In this document: positions 43,719 through 51,090 of the stretch, in pieces
Numbering within the stretch: the first letter of the stretch is position 1
Layout: the number at the start of each line of letters is the position of its first letter
Assembly: GCA_039714395.1 (NCBI GenBank)
Contig: JBDLJH010000018.1
Location: forward strand, 5,037-69,036
Direction: 5' to 3'
From: JAPHSX01 sp039714395
GTDB lineage: Bacteria; Pseudomonadota; Gammaproteobacteria; Thiohalomonadales; Thiohalomonadaceae
Length of the DNA stretch: 64,000 nt
Notes under the pieces: generated by a model
Seen by the model: the letters and a program-made list of their open reading frames with translations, nothing else
What the model was told of the DNA's origin: nothing
Databases searched by the model: none
Position numbers and translations under genes: made by a program

Positions 43719-44328
43719 TCGTGAGGTAGGGGTAACGGGACTAAAATCCATTCAGAAACGAACTTTTGACATTATATTTTCAATGCTGGGTTTGATGTTT
43801 TTGTGGTGGTTAATTCTTCTCGCTGCGCTAGTCTCACGCATTGATACTGGACTGAACGGCTTTTTTACTCAGCGCCGGGTGGGGCGTGATGGCAGACTGT
43901 TTGATGTGATTAAGATCCGGACGATGAGCCCTGTTGCAAATGTAGATACCACGGTAACCACTGATAACGATACACGGATTACGGCAGTGGGGCGTTTTTT
44001 TCGTAAAACAAAGATTGATGAGTTGCCTCAGCTTGTGAATGTTTTACTTGGGCACATGAGTTTTGTCGGGCCGCGCCCCGATGTTCCGGGATTTGCTGAT
44101 CAGCTGGTTGGCGATGAAAGAAGTATATTGTCCATTCGCCCAGGGATTACAGGGCCTGCCACACTGCAGTATCGAGATGAAGAAAAACTATTGGCCTCTG
44201 TTGACGATCCGGAGCGCTATAACCGCGAGGTCATTTTCCCAAATAAGGTCAAGATAAATATGGAATATATTCGTGATTGCTCCTTAAGCAATGATCTTAA
44301 ATATATTTTCGCAACAATCTTTGGTTAA
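43705..44328 (+). CDS. Initiating sugar-phosphate transferase (PglC/WbpL-type small PGT)
   Basis: 207 residues with one hydrophobic segment (FDIIFSMLGLMFLWWLILLAAL) and the bacterial sugar transferase core RRVGRDGRLFDVIKIRTMSP, KIDELPQLVNVLLGHMSFVGPRPD and RPGITGPATLQY. It is the short PglC-like form without the extra N-terminal helices of WbaP. It loads the first sugar onto undecaprenyl phosphate. It overlaps the sulfotransferase gene by 14 bases; an ATG at 43711 is an alternative start. Confidence 0.9.
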   Translation: MVMSDREVGVTGLKSIQKRTFDIIFSMLGLMFLWWLILLAALVSRIDTGLNGFFTQRRVGRDGRLFDVIKIRTMSPVANVDTTVTTDNDTRITAVGRFFRKTKIDELPQLVNVLLGHMSFVGPRPDVPGFADQLVGDERSILSIRPGITGPATLQYRDEEKLLASVDDPERYNREVIFPNKVKINMEYIRDCSLSNDLKYIFATIFG

Positions 44329-44336
44329 TTATTTAT

Positions 44337-45521
44337 ATGTTGAGTACACCATTTGCCCCCTGGCCTCTGTTTACAGAAGAAGAAGCCAATGCGGTCTCTT
44401 CTGTGTTGTTGTCCAACAAGGTCAACTACTGGACAGGTCAGGAGTGCCGTGAATTTGAGAAAGAGTTTGCAGCCTGGGCTGGGTCTGAATATGCCATTGC
44501 CTTGATGAATGGTACCGTTGCACTAGATCTTGCCTTTAAGGCGTTAGGGATAGGGCAGGGTGATGAGGTGATTGTTACGTCACGTACTTTTCTTGCCTCG
44601 GTCTCCAGTATTGTAACTAGTGGTGCTACCCCTGTCTTTGCCGATGTTGACCCAGATACCCAGAATATTACCCTGGATTCCATTCGGGCGGTTATGACGC
44701 TTCGCACACGTGCCATCGTCTGTGTTCACCTTGCCGGTTGGCCTTGTGATATGGATGCCATTATGTCGATCGCTGATGAGCATGGACTCTATGTGATTGA
44801 GGATTGTGCCCAGGCACATGGGGCGAACTACAAGGGACGTCCTCTCGGTTCTATCGGGCATGTAGGTGCCTGGTCCTTCTGCCAGGACAAAATTATGACA
44901 ACCGGCGGTGAAGGCGGGATGGTGACTACCAGTGACCGGGAGTTGTGGTCGAAGATGTGGTCATACAAGGACCACGGTAAGTCATGGGATGCGGTGTATG
45001 AACGTGAGCATCCGCCAGGATTCCGGTGGTTGCACGAGTCATTTGGCACCAACTGGCGTATGACTGAGATGCAGGCAGCTATTGGGCGTATTCAGCTTAA
45101 AAGGATGTCTGAATGGCATGCAAGCCGTAAGGCAAATGCTAAGGCTATTCTTGAGATATGCCAGCAATTACCTGGTGCACTTCGTGTTCCGTCAGTACCT
45201 AAGAATATCGAGCATGCATGGTACAAATGTTATGTCTTTGTTCGCTCAGAAGGTCTAAAAGTGGGCTGGGATCGTGATAGAATAATGAGTGAAATTAATG
45301 CTCTTGGTGTTCCTTGTTACTCTGGGTCATGCTCTGAGGTCTATCTGGAAAAAGCCTTCGATGGCACAGGGTTTCGCCCCAAAGAGCGCCTTCCCGTTGC
45401 ACGAGAACTCGGTGAGACGAGTTTGATGTTTTTAGTACATCCAACGTTAACTGAACAGGAAATAGAAAAAACCTGTAATGTCATCTCAGACATAATGAGC
45501 AGGGCAAGTAAGAAGTTTTAA
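44337..45521 (+). CDS. DegT/DnrJ/EryC1-type sugar aminotransferase
   Basis: 394 residues, PLP-dependent. Motifs: ALMNGTVALDLAFKALGIG, IEDCAQAHGANYKG, and the PLP lysine in SFCQDKIMTTGGEGGM (Lys about residue 185). Located between the PglC-like transferase and the PglF-type dehydratase, it likely makes a 4-amino-4,6-dideoxy sugar from UDP-4-keto-6-deoxy-GlcNAc. It might also cover the lost WbpE step, but that is speculation. No PglD-type acetyltransferase is adjacent. Confidence 0.85.
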   Translation: MLSTPFAPWPLFTEEEANAVSSVLLSNKVNYWTGQECREFEKEFAAWAGSEYAIALMNGTVALDLAFKALGIGQGDEVIVTSRTFLASVSSIVTSGATPVFADVDPDTQNITLDSIRAVMTLRTRAIVCVHLAGWPCDMDAIMSIADEHGLYVIEDCAQAHGANYKGRPLGSIGHVGAWSFCQDKIMTTGGEGGMVTTSDRELWSKMWSYKDHGKSWDAVYEREHPPGFRWLHESFGTNWRMTEMQAAIGRIQLKRMSEWHASRKANAKAILEICQQLPGALRVPSVPKNIEHAWYKCYVFVRSEGLKVGWDRDRIMSEINALGVPCYSGSCSEVYLEKAFDGTGFRPKERLPVARELGETSLMFLVHPTLTEQEIEKTCNVISDIMSRASKKF

Positions 45522-45562
45522 AAGAAGTTGTCAGTCAATAGTCTTCAGTCTAAAGTCAACAC
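45518..45562. repeat. Heptad repeat block 7
   Basis: TTAAAAGAAGTTGTC leads into AGTCAAT, AGTCTTC, AGTCTAA, AGTC in a 7-base step, immediately after the aminotransferase stop. It carries the same TTAAAAGAAGT core as blocks 8 and 9. Confidence 0.85.
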
Positions 45563-45638
45563 AAGTATTTAGCGATTTGAATGAAAGGGATGTCTGGTTA
45601 CTAGACGTACTATTTAAATATATGGAAGTTTCTATTTT

Positions 45639-47627
45639 ATGCCACGTGATTTACTAAAATTGGTATTAGGATTATCAAGAATACAAAAGCAGTTCTTTGT
45701 TGCTTTCGTTGATGTGTTCATACTTGTCGGGTCTCTTTGGATGGCATTTACTCTGCGTCTTGACGAGTTATACATTCCGTCTGAAGAGCAGCGCTGGATT
45801 TTTCTTGCTGCACCCATTATAGCTATTCCGGTATTTATTCGATTTGGTCTCTATCATGCGATTATTCGCTACATTGGTTTTCAGACAATTTGGGCTGTTG
45901 GCCGTGCCGTTCTCCTTTATTCCCTGGTATGGTCAATGCTGGTCTTATTGAGTGGTGTCGAGGGCGTTCCTCGTTCTGTTTACATTATCAATATGCTCCT
46001 GGTTACACTTTTTGCCGGTGGTAGCCGCATGGCGGGTCGTTGGCTATTTAAATCCGATCACACAAAAGGAAGCCGGAGGCTCATTCATAATGCAACTCAT
46101 GTTGTAATTTATGGTGCTGGTGATGCTGGTATCCAACTTTCTTCAGCACTTTCGTTTAGCCAGACTCAACAGCCGATTGCCTTTATTGATGATGATATCT
46201 CTCTGCATGAACAACAAATCAATGACCTTAAGGTTTATCCTTTTACCCAATTAGGCTATTTGATAGAAGAGTTTGGTGTGCAGGAGGTTTTACTGGCTCT
46301 ACCTTCGGCCTCACGCTCCCGACGACGGGAAATTATCACGCTTTTGGAACCTTACCCGATCCATGTTCGCACCTTACCTGGTGTGGCAGCTATTGCTCAG
46401 GGTGATGTGAAGATTGAGGACGTCACAGAGGTTGAGATAGATGACCTGTTGGGGCGTGATGCGGTGCCACCTAACCATGAACTGTTGGATGCTAATATTA
46501 CCGGCAAGGTAGTAATGGTGACCGGGGCTGGTGGTTCTATTGGATCAGAGCTGTGTCGTCAAATTGTAAAGTTGTCGCCAGCCATGCTTATTTTGTATGA
46601 ACAGCATGAGTACGCACTTTATGCCATGGAGCGGGAACTGTTGGAGTGGGCTCGGGGGGCTGGGGCAACGTTGGATGAACAGACTATCCTGCCTGTTCTT
46701 GCATCGGTTACTGATCAGAAGCGCTTAGATCAGATCTGTCGTGGATTTAAGGTGCAGACCATTTATCATGCTGCCGCCTATAAACACGTTCCTATGGTTG
46801 AGAAAAACCCTGTTGAGGCGATTGATAACAATATATTTGGTACCTATCGTACAGCCCAGGCGGCTGTGAATTGTGGTGTTGAGACTTTTGTCCTGATCTC
46901 TACGGACAAAGCCGTGCGCCCCACTAATACCATGGGGGCAACAAAGCGTTTTGCAGAGTTGATTTTGCAGGGCCTGGCTGCAACTGGTCAGGTGTGTACC
47001 CGATTCACCATGGTCAGATTTGGCAATGTGCTTGGATCGTCGGGTTCTGTTATTCCGTTGTTTCGTGAACAGATACGCAATGGTGGCCCAGTCACCGTGA
47101 CCGACCCCAAGATGATCCGTTACTTTATGACGATCCCTGAAGCATCACAGCTGGTGATCCAGGCGGGGGCCATGGGGGAAGGAGGGGATGTCTTCGTTCT
47201 CGATATGGGTGAGCCGGTACGGATTCTGGATATGGCCCGCCGTATGATTAACCTTAGTGGTTTTCAGATTAGGGATGAGGACAACCCCAGTGGCGATATC
47301 GAGATTCAATTTACTGGATTAAGGCCGGGTGAGAAGCTCTACGAGGAGTTACTTATTGGTGAAGGTGCCATGCCAACTAACCATCAACGTATTATGCGAG
47401 CTGAGGAAGAGATCCTGCCGTGGGATGACATTGAGTGGTTACTTGAACACTTTGAAGCGGCATCTTCCGATAATGATGCTGACAGGGTGCGCGAACTGTT
47501 GCTGTCTGCGGTGAGTGGGTTCAATCCGCAGTGTGGTGTTGAAGATGTGGTGACGAAACTTGGGAAGGAGAGTCGGCAGTCTGAAGTCGTTAAAATAAGT
47601 CGTCAGTCTGAAGTCGGCAGTCGTTAA
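45639..47627 (+). CDS. PglF/WbpM-type nucleotide-sugar 4,6-dehydratase
   Basis: 662 residues. Four N-terminal membrane segments (FVAFVDVFILVGSLWMAF and following) precede a first Rossmann region (VVIYGAGDAGIQLS) and the catalytic SDR domain: VMVTGAGGSIGSELCRQI, AAYKHVPMVE, STDKAVRPTNTMGATKR and RFGNVLGSSGSVIP. Such enzymes make UDP-4-keto-6-deoxy-GlcNAc. The last about 20 codons (SRQSEV...SRQSEVGSR) are encoded by heptad repeat block 8, so the natural C-terminus has been replaced by repeat sequence. Confidence 0.9.
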   Translation: MPRDLLKLVLGLSRIQKQFFVAFVDVFILVGSLWMAFTLRLDELYIPSEEQRWIFLAAPIIAIPVFIRFGLYHAIIRYIGFQTIWAVGRAVLLYSLVWSMLVLLSGVEGVPRSVYIINMLLVTLFAGGSRMAGRWLFKSDHTKGSRRLIHNATHVVIYGAGDAGIQLSSALSFSQTQQPIAFIDDDISLHEQQINDLKVYPFTQLGYLIEEFGVQEVLLALPSASRSRRREIITLLEPYPIHVRTLPGVAAIAQGDVKIEDVTEVEIDDLLGRDAVPPNHELLDANITGKVVMVTGAGGSIGSELCRQIVKLSPAMLILYEQHEYALYAMERELLEWARGAGATLDEQTILPVLASVTDQKRLDQICRGFKVQTIYHAAAYKHVPMVEKNPVEAIDNNIFGTYRTAQAAVNCGVETFVLISTDKAVRPTNTMGATKRFAELILQGLAATGQVCTRFTMVRFGNVLGSSGSVIPLFREQIRNGGPVTVTDPKMIRYFMTIPEASQLVIQAGAMGEGGDVFVLDMGEPVRILDMARRMINLSGFQIRDEDNPSGDIEIQFTGLRPGEKLYEELLIGEGAMPTNHQRIMRAEEEILPWDDIEWLLEHFEAASSDNDADRVRELLLSAVSGFNPQCGVEDVVTKLGKESRQSEVVKISRQSEVGSR

Positions 47628-47672
47628 AAGAAGTCCCTAGTCGTTAGTCGCTAGTCGCAAGTCAAAAGATTC
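47570..47672. repeat. Heptad repeat block 8, overlapping the end of the dehydratase gene
   Basis: AGTC units in the + orientation occur throughout, including two copies of CAGTCTGAAGTCG and the core GTCGTTAAAAGAAGTC near 47621, then CCTAGTCGTTAGTCGCTAGT. It codes for the dehydratase tail up to 47627 and continues into the intergenic space before the RHH/Doc locus. Confidence 0.93.
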
Positions 47673-47783
47673 ATTCAGGAGTCGGGATTGGGTAGGTAAT
47701 AAGCAGTAGTCGGGGTAACTTGTTGTTTTTAATAAGCCGCACACTGTCTTGATATGTCAATATGTGTCATCTAACCTTAGCGT

Positions 47784-47996
47784 ATGTCTACTATTAAAAT
47801 CAGTTCCAAAGTCGAAGAATCTGTGTGGAATGAGCTAAAGGCTACTGCTCATGAGTCACATCAGAATGTATCTGGTCTGCTTACGGAGGCGATTAGTGAT
47901 TATCTACGTCGCCGTCGTGTTCGTCCTGTTGTTCAGCGCCATCTGGATGATTCCATTAGAGAAAATGAAGAATTAGGCCAGCTTCTTGCCAAGTGA
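47784..47996 (+). CDS. Ribbon-helix-helix antitoxin paired with a Doc-like protein
   Basis: 70 residues. The start TIKISSKVEESVWNELKATA then VSGLLTEAISDYLRRRRV fits a CopG/Arc-like ribbon-helix-helix, with a charged tail (RENEELGQLLAK) likely to bind the toxin. It overlaps the Doc-like gene by 11 bases. It is not a Phd-type antitoxin, so the pair is a mixed RHH/Doc combination. Confidence 0.85.
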   Translation: MSTIKISSKVEESVWNELKATAHESHQNVSGLLTEAISDYLRRRRVRPVVQRHLDDSIRENEELGQLLAK

Positions 47997-48378
47997 GTCT
48001 GTTCAGTTTTTATCACTAGATGAGGTTGTTGAAATCCATTCAGTGTTAATTGAGCGTTTTGGTGGCCCTGCTGGTACGCGTGACCTGGGTTTGTTGGAAA
48101 GTGCTTTATACCGACCACAAACGGGTTATTACAATGACCTGCCTGAAATGGCTGCCGCCATGTTTGAATCTCTCATAAAGAACCCTCCGTTTATTGATGG
48201 TAATAAGCGAGTGGCTTTTTTCGCAACGGATATATTTCTTCGATTGAATGGGTATAAATTCCACGTTGATGGTAAAACTGCGCACCAATTCTTAATGAAT
48301 TTGTTTGATTCTAATACCTGTGATTTGGAGCATTTACTTCCATGGGTGAATGAAAGCATCGTTAAAAGAAGTCTCTAG
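47986..48378 (+). CDS. Death-on-curing (Doc/Fic)-family protein with altered Fic motif
   Basis: 130 residues from a TTG at 47986. Doc-like order: FLSLDEVVEIHSVLIERFGG, RDLGLLESALYRP, then KNPPFIDGNKRVAFFATDIF and FLRLNGYKF. The usual Fic motif starts HxF; here Pro67 stands where the catalytic His is expected, while Phe69, Asp71, Gly72, Asn73, Lys74 and Arg75 are kept. The last codons (VKRSL) and the stop lie in heptad block 9. Confidence 0.88.
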   Translation: MPSESVQFLSLDEVVEIHSVLIERFGGPAGTRDLGLLESALYRPQTGYYNDLPEMAAAMFESLIKNPPFIDGNKRVAFFATDIFLRLNGYKFHVDGKTAHQFLMNLFDSNTCDLEHLLPWVNESIVKRSL

Positions 48379-48426
48379 TCTCTAGTCTCTAGTCGCTAGT
48401 CATTAGTCGAAAATCAAAAGACTTAA
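48358..48426. repeat. Heptad repeat block 9
   Basis: GTTAAAAGAAGTCTCTAG leads into AGTCTCT at 48370, 48377 and 48384, AGTCGCT at 48391, AGTCATT at 48398 and AGTCGAA at 48405, then AATCAAAAGACT. It is in the same orientation as block 8 and shares its core and its tail, so the RHH/Doc locus lies between direct copies. Confidence 0.95.
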
Positions 48427-48597
48427 GCGGCATTCAGTCATAGAGGGCTCGCCATCACTCAAGGTCAAGTTCTCTCCTATCAGGTCATATCCCCGGCTCG
48501 ACCTTTGCTGAATTCTCACTCGGTACAGTATGTTATTGATAAGGAACGCACCCTCTTTTTTGGCGATCCTGATGCTCCTTTTGTTCTTATTTGCTAG
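48427..48597 (+). pseudogene. Partial duplicate of the beta-CASP nuclease gene
   Basis: The sequence GGCATTCAGTCATAGAGGGC and the following 80 or so bases match 49763-49860 inside the intact nuclease gene at 49359, with scattered changes and at least one inserted base. Weaker similarity continues to about 48590 (ILFSGDLGAPY-like becoming TLFFGDPDAPF). It is a diverged, frame-broken fragment of that gene or of a paralogue. Confidence 0.8.
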
Positions 48598-48604
48598 CTC
48601 GGTC

Positions 48605-48627
48605 AAGCTTAGCTAAGCTTAGCTAAG
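48605..48627 (+). promoter_or_regulatory. Candidate operator of the Phd/PIN locus
   Basis: Two direct copies of AAGCTTAGCT followed by AAG form overlapping palindromes (AGCTTAGCTAAGCT). They lie 30 bases before the antitoxin start, a usual place for a Phd-type autorepressor. Confidence 0.5.
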
Positions 48628-48657
48628 TTGTTGCTGTCGGTTTGTGAGGTTATATGT

Positions 48658-48891
48658 ATGCAGGTAAATATGCATGAAGCGAAATCTCAGCTTTCAAAGC
48701 TGGGTGATAAGGCTTGGAATGGTGAAGAGGTAGTTATTGCTAAGGCAGGTACCCCTTATTTGGATTTGGTACCCCATAAGGCTCATCTTTCTCCTAGAAC
48801 TCCGGGCCGCTATAAAGGGCAGATAAGGATAGCGTCTGATTTTGATCAGACTAGTGAAGAGCTGATTGCGTTATTTGAGTCTGATCTATGA
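48658..48891 (+). CDS. Phd/YefM-family antitoxin
   Basis: 77 residues from the ATG at 48658 (an upstream start is possible but would add a non-homologous stretch). The pattern MQVNMHEAKSQLSKLGDKAW then GEEVVIAKAGTPYLDLVPHK is typical of Phd/YefM antitoxins. It overlaps the PIN toxin start by 4 bases. Confidence 0.9.
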   Translation: MQVNMHEAKSQLSKLGDKAWNGEEVVIAKAGTPYLDLVPHKAHLSPRTPGRYKGQIRIASDFDQTSEELIALFESDL

Positions 48892-49274
48892 AACGGTTGC
48901 TGTTGGATACTCATACTCTGTTGTGGTGGTTATCCGACAGCCCTTCTCTTGGTGTGCGATCCAGAGAGGCAATTGCAGATCCTCGTAATGAGGTTTTTGT
49001 GAGTGCAGCATCGATATGGGAGATATCTATCAAGAGAGCTATCGGAAAATTGGATGCTCCGGATGATATGGATTCCATTGTTGAAGACGAAGGGATGCTT
49101 AAGTTGCCAATCACCCTTTTTCATGGTGAACAGGCAGGTGCGCTGCCAGAAATGCATAAAGACCCTTTTGACCGGTTGTTAATTGCACAGGCTCAAGCAG
49201 AAGGTTTGGTGGTTGTTACCGCTGGTAAGGTATTTCAGCAATATAAAATTCAACTGATAGACGTGAATGGATAA
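48888..49274 (+). CDS. PIN-domain (VapC-like) ribonuclease toxin
   Basis: 128 residues. PIN acidic residues are in LLLDTHTLLWWLSD (Asp7), ASIWEISIKRAIGK (Glu about 46) and DPFDRLLIAQA (Asp about 96). VapC-type toxins usually cut tRNA or rRNA. It is paired with the Phd-type antitoxin upstream. Heptad blocks 9 and 10 lie on either side of the locus. Confidence 0.9.
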   Translation: MKRLLLDTHTLLWWLSDSPSLGVRSREAIADPRNEVFVSAASIWEISIKRAIGKLDAPDDMDSIVEDEGMLKLPITLFHGEQAGALPEMHKDPFDRLLIAQAQAEGLVVVTAGKVFQQYKIQLIDVNG

Positions 49275-49318
49275 GTAGTCAGTCAAAGGAAGTTGTTAGT
49301 CATTAGTCGCAGCAGTCC
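49274..49318. repeat. Heptad repeat block 10
   Basis: AGTAGTCAGTCAAAGGAAGT leads into TGTTAGTCATTAGTCGCAGC. It carries the AAGGAAGT variant of the core and two or three AGTC units in the + orientation, directly after the PIN toxin. Confidence 0.75.
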
Positions 49319-49358
49319 AAATACTCAATGAGTATCAATTAAATAAGGAAGGAACCTT

Positions 49359-50753
49359 ATGTATAAAATCTCACATCATGGTGCCGTGGATGGTGTAACG
49401 GGATCATGTCACCAGCTTACCGTTTCTGATGGTCGTTCTGTTCTGGTTGATTGCGGGCTGTTTCAGGGTGAGGAGGAGTCTTCATCCGGTTCTTCATTTG
49501 AGGCGTTGAAGATTGAGTTTCCGGTGGAGAAGATCGAGGCGCTCGTCGTAACCCATGTGCATATCGATCATGTGGGGCGCATCCCTTACCTTTTGGCGGC
49601 GGGTTTTCGTGGGCCTATCTTTTGTAGTGAACCTTCGGCGTTGCTGTTACCTCTGGTGCTGGAGGATGCGGTTAAGATCGGTTTTACCCGTGATCGCTCG
49701 CTGATTGCACGTTTCCTGGAACAGCTTGAACGACAGATTCGACCTCTTCCCTATAAAAAGTGGCATTCAGTCATAGAGGGCTCACCCTCACTTAAGCTCA
49801 AGCTCTCTCCTGCGGGTCATATCCTCGGCTCGGCCTTTGTTGAGTTTTCGGTACGAGAGGGGGAGAAACAAGAACGGATTCTCTTCTCTGGTGATCTGGG
49901 GGCACCCTATACACCGTTGTTACCGGCTCCACGATCACCCTATCAGGCCGATGTGGTGGTGCTGGAGAGTACCTATGGCGATCGTCTTCACGCATCGCGA
50001 AGGGAACGGCAGGAGCATCTAAGGCTGGTGATTGAAAAGGCACTTCGCAACCGTGGCACGGTACTCATTCCTGCCTTTAGTATTGGTCGCACCCAGGAGC
50101 TGCTCTATGAGTTGGAGCATCTGATCCACCGTTACGGTAAATCGAATGCCGCCAGGGGATTGAAGTGGGAGGATCTTGAAGTAATCGTCGATTCTCCGTT
50201 GGCGGCAAAATTCACCCGGGTTTACAGAAAGCTTCGCCCTTACTGGGATCGCGAGGCGAAACGACGTGTGGGGCGTGGCAGGCATCCGCTCTCATTTGAG
50301 CAGTTGATCACCATCGATGATCACCAGACTCATCTGCAGACGGTTGAGTATTTGGCCAAAACAGCTCGTCCGGCAGTTGTGATTGCTGCTGGGGGGATGT
50401 GTAGCGGGGGACGTGTGGTTAATTATCTTAAGGCAATGATCAGTGATTCGCGCCACGATGTTCTGTTTGTTGGCTATCAGGCTCAGGGCACGCCCGGTCA
50501 TGCTATTCAGAAATATGGGCCGCAGGGCGGTTATGTGGAACTGGATGGCGAGCGTTTCACCATTCGTGCCGGTGTGGCGACGATAGGCGGTTATTCGGCC
50601 CATGCGGATCAGAAGGATTTGCTGGGGTTTGTTCGAAGAATTCGTCGCCAGCCCAGAGAGGTACGGCTAGTTCATGGAGATGATGGGGCTAAACGGCAGT
50701 TAAAGGCGGAGTTGGAGGATGTTTGTCCCTCGACTGAGGTTGTTATTCCTTAA
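49359..50753 (+). CDS. Beta-CASP metallo-beta-lactamase-fold nuclease
   Basis: 464 residues. Metal-binding motif THVHIDHVGRIP (about 65-76), SGDLGAPYTPLL, VLESTYGDR, GTVLIPAFSIGRTQELLYEL, GGMCSGGRVVNYL and a final SAHADQKDLL mark the beta-CASP group with an RNA-specificity domain. These are usually exo- or endoribonucleases related to CPSF-73. The full motif set is present, so it should be active. A broken partial copy lies 900 bases upstream. Confidence 0.9.
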   Translation: MYKISHHGAVDGVTGSCHQLTVSDGRSVLVDCGLFQGEEESSSGSSFEALKIEFPVEKIEALVVTHVHIDHVGRIPYLLAAGFRGPIFCSEPSALLLPLVLEDAVKIGFTRDRSLIARFLEQLERQIRPLPYKKWHSVIEGSPSLKLKLSPAGHILGSAFVEFSVREGEKQERILFSGDLGAPYTPLLPAPRSPYQADVVVLESTYGDRLHASRRERQEHLRLVIEKALRNRGTVLIPAFSIGRTQELLYELEHLIHRYGKSNAARGLKWEDLEVIVDSPLAAKFTRVYRKLRPYWDREAKRRVGRGRHPLSFEQLITIDDHQTHLQTVEYLAKTARPAVVIAAGGMCSGGRVVNYLKAMISDSRHDVLFVGYQAQGTPGHAIQKYGPQGGYVELDGERFTIRAGVATIGGYSAHADQKDLLGFVRRIRRQPREVRLVHGDDGAKRQLKAELEDVCPSTEVVIP

Positions 50754-50765
50754 AAAAAGTCGTCG

Positions 50766-50795
50766 CCGCTCCTGCGCAAGGATGCGCTGGAGCGG
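50766..50795. repeat. Long hairpin, REP-like
   Basis: CCGCTCCTGCGCA and TGCGCTGGAGCGG form a 13-base stem with one mismatch and an AGGA loop. It lacks a T run, so it is not a standard terminator. It shares GCGCAAGGATGCGC with the site at 21013-21052. Confidence 0.8.
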
Positions 50796-50896
50796 TCAAG
50801 ACTCAAGAAATGGGTGTGGTAAGCGGAATAGTGATGTAGAATACGAAACCAATAATAACGCGTTGATTTTAATAGGGATTGTTTAGGAATTTAAGG

Positions 50897-51064
50897 ATGG
50901 CTTCAAGGTTTTTATGTCCAGAATGTGGCTTCGCGTTCTCTGTTAGGATTAAACGCAATCTTCGACATCGTTTATTACCGTTTTCTGAGTGTTTTTACTG
51001 CCGGGAATGTGGAAAAAAATACCTTATTCTGTTTGGAAGGTTTAAGTTTACGTATGGGCAGTAA
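50897..51064 (+). CDS. Small zinc-ribbon-like protein
   Basis: 55 residues from the ATG at 50897. Two CxxC pairs (CPEC at about 7-10 and CREC at about 36-39) suggest a zinc ribbon, with a basic linker (RIKRNLRHRL). No family is recognised. It lies just upstream of wzb and may be co-transcribed. It could be a nucleic-acid binder, but this is not shown. Confidence 0.5.
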   Translation: MASRFLCPECGFAFSVRIKRNLRHRLLPFSECFYCRECGKKYLILFGRFKFTYGQ

Positions 51065-51090
51065 TCGGCAAGTTTTGAGGTAAGAAATCC

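Noticed and set aside
50766..50795. Terminator of the beta-CASP nuclease gene
   Set aside because: The stem is strong but no T run follows on either strand, and part of the sequence recurs at 21013, so a dispersed repeat is more likely.
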